The notes under the pieces were generated by a model. It ran no database searches. It had not been told where the DNA came from and saw only the letters and a list, made by a program, of their open reading frames with translations. From Pomphorhynchus laevis (Eukaryota > Acanthocephala > Palaeacanthocephala > Echinorhynchida > Pomphorhynchidae), in NCBI GenBank assembly GCA_012934845.2, contig WNNJ02003558.1:1-64000 (forward strand): DNA of 64,000 nt. The letters run 5' to 3'. Made by a program: the position numbers and the translations under genes. The first letter of the stretch is position 1. The number at the start of each line of letters is the position of its first letter. This document shows positions 29,950-39,862 of this stretch, piece after piece.

Positions 29950-32510
29950 TCATCGTTCTGACATTTTAAAGTCTTTCATAGCCCTATACAATTGGGCCAG
30001 TTGATTATCCATATTGTTGAAAGTTAAGATACTCGGTGACTTTTTCTTCTCAAAATTCATTAAAACCGATTTGACGATTAACATTGATAGTTTTGTCCTT
30101 ACGTATTTAAAATGTTCTTTCAAAAATATGTTATTTCTTGTGCTGGTAACAATTTTGACAATTGTTGTATGATCGCGTTCGCCGAATAGCCAATCCCGCC
30201 GGTTGTAGAGACAATAAACGGATGGAAGGAACCGTATTCTATCAGTTGGATTATCTCACTGTACTTCGATATTTTTCTATTTTCGTGATATCTGTATGGA
30301 TCAAGGACATTCGTTGGCACGACGGAGCCAAGCAATTGAAACACATAGTCCACGAAGGATCGGCTTGTCGCATCACCAAACAATCAATGAATCAACAGGT
30401 CACTCCGCGCATCCAGGTTTCTTGTTGTAGTTGCTGTCTCAAAAAGGATCGTATCCGGAACGGGTTTAAGATGTGGTTCTTTTGTTGCTTTTAGACCTGC
30501 TTTCTTGCTAAGATCGTTAAGCTCCTTAACAATGATGCTGTGACGAACACATGTGAGACCTTGTAATTTGCAGGAGAGTGTACCATGCTGTTGACTGAAC
30601 CACAAGTACACATTTTGGCGTTGACAAACTGTATCTGTTTGCCACTGCATTATGAAATTCCGTCGTGTTCAGCCACAGGTTATCAACTTTTCCATATGTG
30701 ATTATCCAAGAAGACTCTCCAGTTTGCGCTGCGTGTGTACAAATCCACTTCAAGTCTTTTTCGGAATTTTGAATAAGATCAAGTTGTAGATTTCTGTTTT
30801 TCTCGATATTTTCTTTTCTAACAGCGTCAAGTATCTCTTTTAATTGTCGAGAATAGTCTTGTTCGTTTTGCTCGTAAGCTGTGCAGATTCGGTTAGAGTT
30901 ATCGAATTCTGACGAGCACTTTCGTGACGCATCACGAATGCCCATACTTCCTTGTTTTGAAGTAAGTGTTAAAAGCCTACACAGTTCTTCATCTAAACTG
31001 TCTCACCCCAGAATTGACGGCACCGTCTCTTTCCATAACGTGTTCTGCCAACTTTTGAGTTGTACTTCATCCATCTTTGTCGTTCTCCAGTCATAATTTT
31101 GTTTACGTTGTATACACTTTGTGAGTAACGTAAAGGCAGCGAAGTCATCGTAATGGGAAATTTCTTTTAACGCATCTGCAGCCTTTGTCCACATATGGAT
31201 TTCATAGGATATCTGTTGTCGCGTATATTCATGTTGGCCAATGTACCCGCCCAAGTATTTGACATCAACTTGACGTATTTGTATTCCTACTTCTAGCATA
31301 GTTGTGTAGCATTCAAAGTTCCCTTGGTGAGAAAGAAGGACACATTTCTTCGGATTGATATAGTATCACATTGAAGGGCCGATACGATTATTTTCCATCG
31401 ATATAACTTGCAGTTGCTCCATTGATCCACAATAAGCACCGTCGTCGACATACCAGCTTTTTACTAATTCCGGAACCAGTTTCTGCATGTGATTTATCAG
31501 TGGTATAGAAGCAGTCGAATATGCCGCCATTGACAAAGGATCACCCTGTGTGAATCCCTTTTATGATTCAATCACCATTCCTGATACTGCCATGATAGCC
31601 GGTTTCCTGTATGAGTTATTGAGTGTTGTGTATAATGATGGGCATAGGTATCTTATGTTCGCTAAAGCTAATGATCTGGTCAGTCGATTGAGTGGATTAG
31701 ACGCATCCAGTAGTAAGATGTGGTTTTGGTCAGAGCGATTAAAAGCCTTACGAATTGCGTGAATTACTCTTTCAGTTCCATACTTCTGCCCTGCACAAAG
31801 TTGTTTTGAACCACAAAGATTGATAACATCTCCCCCGACACATTCCAAAATTACCCGTCCTACTATTCTTCTCAGCACCTCACCAACGCCTATCGGACGT
31901 ATTCCAGGATTTTTGTCAAGTAAAATAAGCCTCCTAGCTGTGAACGCTGTAAGACATGTTTCAGGCAATATTTCAGTTGATATTTTGATAATGAAATCGT
32001 TTATGCTGGCAGCCATCCTTGTCGAAGCAACCCCAAATCCTGTTAAGAATTTATTTCATTCGCGAGAGTCAGTTCCTGACGGACCAGCTGAGCCTCTTGC
32101 TAATTTTGCTGCTTTTACAACGTTGCTCGAAAATATTTCAAAATAGCGGGTAGAATGGTGTTCAACGGTGTTTTCATCTGCCACTATGGTCGATAGTTCA
32201 GATTCAGCAGTTTTTCCTTCAGAATGTAGATTTATAAGTCTCTCCAGCACAGACTTACCTTTAATGTCTTCGTTCAAACCGAGGACACTAGACATTGCTG
32301 ATTTTTTAGTAGTTTCGACGCCCTGCTAAGTAATCCGTTTTTAGTCATATTGATGATTCGCTTTCTTCTATTCGTATTCTTCTTGTGGTTCATGTGTGAT
32401 ATCTCATCAACCTTCATCTTTTGTAAATATCTCGCTTCTGATAATAAGCTCTGTAAGTCGTTATTTAAATAAGCTCTGTAAGTCGTTATATAAGTCGATA
32501 GACAGTTATT
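29950..32510 (-). mobile_element. LINE with restriction-like endonuclease, RT and C-terminal part
   Basis: Reading leftward on the - strand: LNNDLQSLLSEARYLQ (about 32470), KLARGSAGPSGTD (32060), ARRLILLDKNPGIRPIGVGE, LCAGQKYGTERVIHA and LLLDASNPLNRL (32016-31561; RT palm), TQGDPLSMAAYSTASIPL, WYVDDGAYCGS (catalytic YVDD, about 31450), VDVKYLGGYIGQ (31280), GESSWIITY (30720), then a Cys/His segment with RHSIIVKELNDL, DARSDLLIH, and FIVSTTGGIGYSANAI near the end. I recall this domain order in a family of non-LTR elements common in marine invertebrates; the Cys/His plus RHS and D...D blocks fit the restriction-like endonuclease of R2-type LINEs. There is no APE endonuclease. Several stops and frameshifts make it inactive. 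Its N-terminal part lies at 34.4-34.9 kb, beyond an inserted Penelope-like element. Confidence 0.82.
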
Positions 32511-32639
32511 GTAATACAAAATACTATAATCGAACAATAAATGTGAATAATAACAATAGAAAATATACATTAACCATAAACTTCATTAATAAATGTATAG
32601 ATAACATAAATATTGACTATATAATATAATTTCAATATT

Positions 32640-34390
32640 ATTATAATCAAAAGGATATAACGATAAAAATAAAATTTACAATTCGTTATATAATAACTTA
32701 AATGATTACTTTAGTAAGCTGATTAATAGTGAAAGCTCGAATATATCTAAGATAAACATTTGGAAAGATTATATATTTGATAAAATTAAAAATAAAATGA
32801 AAATAACAAACAATTACAAAAGGAAAGATAAAATTAATAAAGATATGTATACAGAACTTACTAAATTAAAGGATAACTATATAATAACAACTATTGATAA
32901 AGCTAGTAATAACTTTGTCTTCATATGCAAAAAGCTTTATTATGATATACTAATGAAAGAGGTTAATTCTAATGATTTAAATGTAAATCCAACATATGAA
33001 CGTAGTGAGTTGAGTTTAGAAACAATTATTACAAGTCACTGTTCTATAATGGATAAAAAGGGTATAAAGGTTGAATTAGATAATAAAACTATACCTATAT
33101 TATATTGGAATCCAAAATTACATAAAAATCCAATAAAACCTAGGTTCATATGTAGTGCGTTTAAATGTACATTAAAACCACTTTCTGTCTATATGAATAA
33201 AATACTTAAAGTAATTAAAGCACATTTTAAAAAATATTGCAAGGTAATCGAAATTAATACTGGTATAAAACACTATTTCAGTATTAATTCTACAAAAGAA
33301 TTTTTAGAACAGACAAAAGGAATAAATTTTCAAAATATAAATACATACGATTTTAGTACTCTTTATACAAATCTAGATTTAGTAGATATTAAAGAAGCGT
33401 TAGTAAAATTAATTAACCTTATATTCGGAAAAAGATATACATATATATGTTATAATAATTATAACGCCTATCTAACAAAAATTAAACCATCAAGTAAATA
33501 TAAATATATGGATAAAATTGAATTAATAGAATCCTCAAATATTTTGATTAATCAAAATTATTTAAAAGTAGGGACATCTATATTTAAACAAGTAAAAGGT
33601 GTTCCAATGGGTGGTAATAGTAGCCCAATTATAGCTGACTTGTTTTTAAGCCTTATAGAATATGAATTTGTTCATAACTGTGTAAAAACTAAATCTAGAC
33701 AATGTAGATATATAAAATATATGTTTCGATACATTGATGATATATGTGTAATTAATTCTAATAATTTTTATATTGAACAAATTTATCCAAAAAGCCTTAT
33801 TCTTAACAAAACCAATATTAATGATAAAGAAGGTGTATATCTAGATATGAACATTAAATTAACATAAACTAAAACTACTATTAATTTATATCGTAAAGAT
33901 GACATATTTAAATTTACAAGAAACATATTTTTGCATGAGCATTCATGCATACCATATAATATAAAATATAATACATTAAATAATGAAATTTTAAGAATTG
34001 CAACAATATGTAATGATATTGGCTTTCTTCAAAATCATTTAAATAATTTAATAGATACATATTTTAAACTAGGTTACTATAAAAATAACATCAAGCAGAA
34101 AATAGTAAAATATATAAATCAACACAATAATATAAAGAATAAATTTAAACACTTAAGTGGCAAATTTTTATGGATGGATAATAAATAATATACTTTGTAT
34201 TAGAATAAGATACTAGATAGTTTTATCAGAGGAAATACATCATTAGCATGTATTTAACCACGCTGCTATGTTAGGTAGAGGAGTTAGGGGCCGAAACCTG
34301 ATAGCATAGCAGTTCCTCCTGATGACCTCTAATTCTTATTCTGATACAACGTCTGTTATTTATTAGTCAATTCATAAAAATGACGTTTAT
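32640..34390 (+). mobile_element. Penelope-like element copy 1 (RT, no GIY-YIG domain)
   Basis: An open frame from about 32645 (first ATG 32797) to 33867, resuming at 33868-34188, encodes a Penelope-type reverse transcriptase: TIDKASNNFVFICKK, PILYWNPKLHKNPIKPRFIC, NTYDFSTLYTNL, GVPMGGNSSPIIADLF (palm) and YMFRYIDDICVIN with the catalytic aspartates, then the thumb with HEHSCIPYNIKYNTLNNEI and a C-terminus KFLWMDNK. PKLHK and DFSTLYTN are diagnostic of Penelope-like elements, which are telomerase-related retroelements. The frame is interrupted once, between palm and thumb. No GIY-YIG endonuclease follows, so this is an endonuclease-minus type. The 5' end lacks an obvious start and is probably truncated. 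The element is inserted in the LINE of the opposite strand (parts at 29.95-32.51 and 34.43-34.94 kb). Confidence 0.9.
34192..34360 (+). ncRNA. Structured 3' end of the Penelope-like element
   Basis: After the stop codon, TGTATTAGAATAAGA (about 34197-34211) pairs with TCTTATTCTGATACA (about 34333-34349), forming an outer stem. Inside it, CTGCTATG (34263-34270) pairs with CATAGCAG (34305-34312). TTAGGGG next to CC-GAAA and CTGATGA next to CCTCTAA again put hammerhead-like blocks on either side of a helix. The stretch TTCCTCCTGATGAC...TTATTCTGATACAACGT recurs, diverged, at 21.5, 44.5, 44.9 and 45.7 kb, marking it as an element end. Hammerhead ribozymes are known from Penelope-like terminal repeats, but a canonical fold is not clear here. 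Confidence 0.45.
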
Positions 34391-34429
34391 TTTAAATTTT
34401 ATTTTTATTTTTTAACTTGATTTAAATTA

Positions 34430-34940
34430 TAGAAAGTCTAAAAACAATTATTAATTTAAATCTACAAACAATTATTAATTTTCGTAAATGTTGAATCTTT
34501 CTTGATGGCAGTGTTTGCAGGAGCAGCTGACACGCGATCGTAAGCAGTTTTAGCGGATGCTGCCTATTCCAAGCGTTCCGGTTGAATGAATCAATACAAC
34601 CTGTCAAAATTTCCAAAAATAGCCTGCTGGCATTGCAATACAGAAGCGTCAAGTGATTTGAAATCCAGTGAACTATCTCTTCAAATATTTCATCATTTTT
34701 GGTCCTTTCGCTAGTTTGAATTTTTTCGCTTTTGTATCATCAATCAAATCTTGACTGTCTCTTAGCTCAGGAGTAATATTTTTGTCTTTATTTGTTCAAT
34801 TTGGGGATATACAGTCAACGCAACGTCTTCCTGCTCTTGCGCAAACGCAACCTTTGTATTTCGCAGCTGCAACTGAACAAGGACAGCAACGCGGATTCGA
34901 TCTGGGTTTACCTCGTTGAATTGTACTGTAGCATTGTAAT
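34430..34940 (-). mobile_element. N-terminal part of the split LINE
   Basis: On the - strand, a Cys-rich segment (RCCPCSVAAAKYKGCVCARA then GRRCVDC, about 34920-34810) is followed, after a frame change, by DEIFEEIVHWISNHL and LFLEILTGCIDSF, then LKLLTIACQLLLQTLPSRKI near 34490. In the intact family as I recall it, the order is Cys-rich finger, (Y)EEVVHW..., ...LLLQKPHPRSK, then GDIDSLL..GRTIQ. The last block is found at 32470, on the far side of the Penelope-like insertion. This puts both pieces in one element of about 3.1 kb before insertion. Frames are broken in at least two places. Confidence 0.75.
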
Positions 34941-35618
34941 AGATATAAATTGTTATAATTATAATAATTATGTAATAATTTATAAATTGATATAAATTGT
35001 AAATAGTAGTATAAATAAGCATTTCAAAATAGTGTAATATACAAATTATTTTCTTCAATTCTTTTTTAACGTGGCATAATTGTATCATCATTTACTATTT
35101 CTCTTTGTCTTGCTTTGACGTACTGGAACAAATTATTCGAATGTCTGAAAATTTTGACAGACAAAATTAATTGATGATGTTCGACTTCTCACATTCATTT
35201 GACTATGAATTACAACTATTCTGTAAATTTTTAAATAATAGGATTAAATTATTTGAAATAAAGTAATAAATGTTTCACTAAGTTTATCGTCTTCATTCGA
35301 TATCAAAATTAGTTACTTCTGGTATCTATTGCAATAGTCAAACTTACGCGAAAATATTATTTAAGTCTCTCGTCTAATCAAAAATTAAAAAAATTAGTGA
35401 AGTATTAATTTATAACAAATTATTTAATGTTTAATTTTTAAATAATTTCATTATTTATAACAAATTATAATAAGCAAACCATAGAAAATATCAATTCTTT
35501 ATGTATCTTACAATATTATCATAAAAATGATTATTTTCACTCCATATGCTCCATTAATTGATCAATTAATCGGAGCCGTACCAAAGAAAATAATAAATTA
35601 ACAATCAATGATTATTAA
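34941..35618. other. AT-rich, no gene seen
   Basis: Apparent open frames here extend from the LINE remnant or consist of low-complexity codons. No motif or repeat match recognised. Confidence 0.5.
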
Positions 35619-35624
35619 TCAATA

Positions 35625-36000
35625 ATTTAATGTATTATATTTTATATTATATGGTATGCATGAATGCTCATGCAAAAATATGTTTCTTGTAAATTTAAAT
35701 ATGTCATCTTTACGATATAAATTAATAGTAGTTTTAGTTGATGTTAATTTAATGTTCATATCTAGATATACACCTTCTTTATCATTAATATTGGTTTTGT
35801 TAAGAATAAGGCTTTCTGGATAAATTTGTTCACTAATTGAATAAAAATTATTAGAATTAAATACACATATATCATCAATGTATCGAAACATATATTTCAT
35901 ATATCTACATTGTTTAGATTTAGTTTTTACACAGTTATGAACAAATTCATATTCTATAAAGCTTAAAAATAAGTCAGTTGCATCGCACATTATACTCTTT
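35625..36000 (-). mobile_element. Penelope-like element copy 3 (palm-thumb fragment)
   Basis: The - strand frame 35990-35619 encodes LFLSFIEYEFVHNC, YMFRYIDDICVFN, GVYLDMNIKLT and HEHSCIPYNIKYNTLN, more than 90% identical by eye to the matching part of copy 1. It begins abruptly at the palm and ends before the thumb is complete. It is oriented opposite to copy 1, 1.2 kb away. Being this similar, the two copies derive from recent activity of one family. Confidence 0.9.
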
Positions 36001-36044
36001 CAGGCCAGTAATTCTAGAATATAAAATCTAAACGTTTGAGTTCC

Positions 36045-36260
36045 TATTTACCAAAGCATCATAAAGGTACACCGGTGTTATTTATCTTTGTTGTACACTT
36101 TTGTTGCACATCTTTATCGTAAACCTTTACGAATCACCATTATGGCACACCTCTATGACACATTTTTCTGATGCACCTTTATTGCACACCTTTGCATTAC
36201 ACCGTTATGGTGCACCTTTTAGGTATATCTTTGTGATCAATCTTTGAAGTAGCCCTTTGT
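36045..36260. repeat. Degenerate minisatellite, about 17-base motif
   Basis: Variants of a GCACACCTTTATG-like motif recur about ten times (TGTACACTTTTGT, GCACATCTTTATC, GCACACCTCTATG, GCACCTTTATT, GCACACCTTTGCA, GTGCACCTTTTAG). Spacing is irregular at 15-19 bases. No coding or structural role is apparent. Confidence 0.6.
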
Positions 36261-37429
36261 AGTAGTCATATGCGATGCTCCATACTACCACAAACGATTA
36301 GATTTTAACTTAGATTTTAAGCACTAATCTAAAATAAATCGTAAATTTTGATCACGTGTCAAATTTTCAAACTTAACTAATTAATTTTCTATATAGGCAA
36401 TTTTCACAAACAAATGCCTGAATTCTACATATTAATTCCTATAGAAATTAAGGAGTAATTCCTTAATATGCGATGCAACATGTTCGCTTTGTTAACAAAT
36501 GAGATCTTCTATCGTTATAGCTAAATCCAGAAATGAGATTACACAGTTTGTCGTAATAGAAGTTTATACTTTTTTTGGAAATACCTGAGTGCACTGTTCT
36601 GTTGAGTTAGAAGTTATAAATGATGATATAATTGCTGTATATTTATTACATCACAATCAAGAACATTTTTTAGTACCTTGAGTAATTAGAATATGTTGGG
36701 TGAAGTAATTCGGATATGTTGCTTAAAGCACAAATCTTTAAAAAGATGTGTGCTTTAAAAATATTTGTAATGCATACGTATTTAATAAATATGAGAAATA
36801 ATGGAATTTTTATAATTAATTTAATATTAATCTGAGATAATTTATTTTAAATAATAACCCTATGCCGCCACAGGCGATGAGGGAGGATCAACATCAAAAT
36901 GTTATTACCATACTACAACGTTAATGGTCAAACATCCACCAAAGTAATAATACTAATTGACAGATCGTTAAGCTGCAATAGGGATAGTGTTTTCATATAG
37001 ATGCAAGTTCGAGCATGCTAGAGCTGTTGGCATATACATAAACAGTATTTACAATACAGGCGGATTCTCCTGTATGGCAAATAATTCTATTTGAGCAAAA
37101 CTTTTCATGAAAACCGTCAAGAGAAAATTTCATTATACCTTTCTTTGACTACCAAACTTCAGAATATTCTGGAATTCAACGGCAGGCGTAAATTTGATAT
37201 AACTACCCGGTAAGAGTTGATTCGAATTCCAATTCGATACTCGCGATCGATAGCCGCCGTCTCTATTAAGGCAAAACGCTTTAATTATATTAATAATTAT
37301 TAATAATTTAATTTTATTTAATTATATTTTATTATATTTAATATTTTATTATATTATATTTGATGCATTCCTGTTTCATTAAAAATTTATTTAATTTTTG
37401 AAAATGATAAAATAAAGTTAAAATAAAGT
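36261..37429. other. No gene seen; less AT-rich patch at 36.88-37.27 kb
   Basis: The patch has near-average base composition but is closed by stops in all frames and shows no recognised domain. A B-box-like GATTCGAATTCC at about 37218 has no matching A box or cloverleaf. It may be a degraded mobile element. Confidence 0.4.
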
Positions 37430-38375
37430 TGTTTTTTTTAACATTAAATACTTGAATTGTTGGCAAACAAACAACATGAAAAATTTAAACTAATTATAGA
37501 ATAAAAAAGTTTGCAGTTAAAACAATTGCTTTAATATGATCCATTGTTTGCAGCTAATGCATTGATAATTTAATATTATCAATGTTATACTCTCAAAACA
37601 ATTGCCTAAAACATATAACAATGGATGTTATATGTTATTTTTGTCGTATTTATTGAATCTGCATTAATATCAAACAGTATTTTTATTTGTAAATTTATTA
37701 TTAAATTTATATTTATATTTAATTTTAAATATAAATATAAAATATAAAATTTTATTTTATATTTTATTTTATATTGGTCAATTTTTATTTGTAAACTAAT
37801 ACTTATTTGAGTAAAGTTTTTACTTAAATAAATTGCTATTGAAATCTCATTTTTTATTAAATTCGACATTAAATATTAATTTAAAATGTTTGTTCATATT
37901 TTATTTTTAAATGTAGAATTTAAGATCTATTATTAAAAGCATTTATTAATTCAAAGGTGTACTTTTTAAAGGAATTTAAATTTAAAAATACATAAAAATA
38001 TTATAAAATATAAGGTTTGTATTTAAAATAATTGCTATTAAAACTTTAGCTTTAATAAATTTGACATTTAACATTAATTCAATATGTCTGTTTATATTTT
38101 ATTTTCAGTTGTAGAATTTATGATCTATTTTACTAAACATTTATCAACTATTGATTCGCGGTCGCATTTATATGTTGTATTTAGGATCCATCTTATTGAG
38201 AATTTATTCATCTTTAATCAAAAGTTGTACATTTAAAAGTATTACTAATTAAAAAATTTTAAATAATTATAAAATGAAAAGTTTGCAGTTAAAACAATTG
38301 CTAACAAAATTTCATTTAAAAAAAATTCTACATTAAACGTTTAAATAATTGAAAATGATTTACCATTGATAAAGA

Positions 38376-38553
38376 ATTATTGCACCTGGATCAAAGAAAA
38401 TAAAAATCTTTTTTGATATTTCACTAACTTCTGTTAGCATCTTCAGAAAATTACTTTTCTGAATTTGTAATTTTCTGAAGATGCTAACAGAAGTTAGCGA
38501 AATATCAAAAAAAAACAAAGATTTCTCTTTTCTTTGATCCAGCTCCAATAATT
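38376..38553. repeat. Palindrome made of two facing CTGAAGA-type hairpins
   Basis: The arms 38376-38455 and 38467-38553 are near-perfect reverse complements separated by a short centre. Each arm, read toward its own end, contains CTGAAGA, one T, a 6-bp stem GCTAAC-AGAA-GTTAGY and GAAAT. On the + strand, CTGAAGA is at 38475-38481 and GAAA at 38499-38502. The layout is that of a hammerhead core (CTGANGA, stem II, GAAA) in the usual order with one extra T. The palindrome interrupts the satellite. Confidence 0.7.
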
Positions 38554-39344
38554 TTTTATTAAACATTTATTTAAGATGGCATATTATATATAAGTCATAT
38601 TATATTATATCATATTATGATAATATAATGTCATATAACATATAATGTCATAACATAATGTAATATTATGTCATATTATATTTCATATCATATTTAAGAT
38701 GTTCATATTTTTAATTTGTAAAATTTAGAATCCATTTTGTTGAGCAGTTATTCACTATTAATTAAAAGTCGTACTTTTAAAATCATTACTAATAGTCGCT
38801 TAATAAAATCGACTTTAATTTAAACTGTTTGTTCAAATTTTATCTTCATATGTAGAATTTTGAATCTATTTTGATAAGCATTTATCCACTATTAATTAAA
38901 AGTCGATTAATTTAAATTAATTTATATATTATAAATATAGGTTAATTATAAGTTAAATATAAATATAAAATAAATATAATATAAAATATAAGTTTGTAGT
39001 TAAAACAAATGCTTTAAAATTCTTATCTTTCATTAAATAAACATTAAAAATTAATTAATTTGATTAAAATTAAATTAGAGATCCATTTTGTTAAGCTATG
39101 AATTTTACTTTATCAACTATTAATTAAAATTCATACTATTAAAATGATCACTAGCAAAACAGAAAAATTATAAAATAAAACGTTTGAAGTTAAAACAGTT
39201 GTTAAAAAGATTTTATTTTTCAATAAAATCAACATTAAATATTTATCTGATGTGTCTGTACTAATTTTTTATATTTAAAAATTGGGATATGTTCTACAAA
39301 TTTAAAAACGTACTTTTAAAAAGTATGTACTGCTAACGTACTTT

Positions 39345-39500
39345 CCGCTTCGTTACGGAGTCGCCTTTCGCAAAGTTCATTGATTCATCATTTCATAATG
39401 TTGATGTGACGACTTTTTACGGCTGTCTTATCACGAAGTCTATCGTCAACCCTCCTCCTTTCTAAGCACGGGCTTGGGACTGGCCATAGCGGAGTTTAAA
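39345..39500. other. GC-richer foreign patch in the satellite
   Basis: About 155 bases (TACTTTCCGCTTCGTTACGG ... CCTCCTCCTTTCTAAGCACG ... GGGACTGGCCATAGCGG) have base composition unlike the surrounding satellite. The CCTCC...GGGCTTGGGACTGGC string resembles end sequences of some LINE or SINE families I have seen in animal genomes. It is probably a short mobile-element scrap. Confidence 0.4.
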
Positions 39501-39862
39501 AGTATTACTAGTTGAAAAAACTAAAACTATTATACAATATCAAGTTTGTAGTAAAAACGATTGTTATCAAAACTTCATTTTTATTAAGTTCGATATTAAA
39601 CTAATTTAAGATGTATGTTCATATTTTATTTTCATTTCTTAAATTTAGGATTCATTTTGTTAAACATTTATTTACTATTACTTCAAAGTCGTATTTTTTA
39701 AAATGTTCAAGTAATAAAATTTAAAATAATTATAAAATATACAGTTTGTAGATAAAACAATTTCTATCAAAATTTTATTTTTCAATAAATTGGACATTAA
39801 ATATTAATTTTAAGTGAATGTTCTATTTTTTATATGTAGAATTTAGGATCCATGTTGTTGAG

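Larger units (their letters stand above)
37430..39862. repeat. About 200-bp satellite, left part
   Basis: A diverged tandem unit recurs with the order AGTTTGYAGTTAAAACAATTG, ATTTTATTTTT.AATAAAT.GACATTAAA, TGTCTGTTCATATTTTATTTT, GAATTTAGGATCCATTTTGTTAAGCATTTATCCACTATTAAT and TCGTACTTTTAAAAGTATT. Successive landmarks lie 185-240 bases apart. The same unit resumes at 43430-44110, so the array was continuous before the LINE inserted. Divergence between units suggests an old array. Confidence 0.8.

Noticed and set aside
37218-37240. tRNA-like B box (GATTCGAATTCC)
   Set aside because: No A box at the right distance and no cloverleaf could be drawn. The GTTCGAACCC in family D (12.22 kb) was likewise not supported as a tRNA or SINE head.
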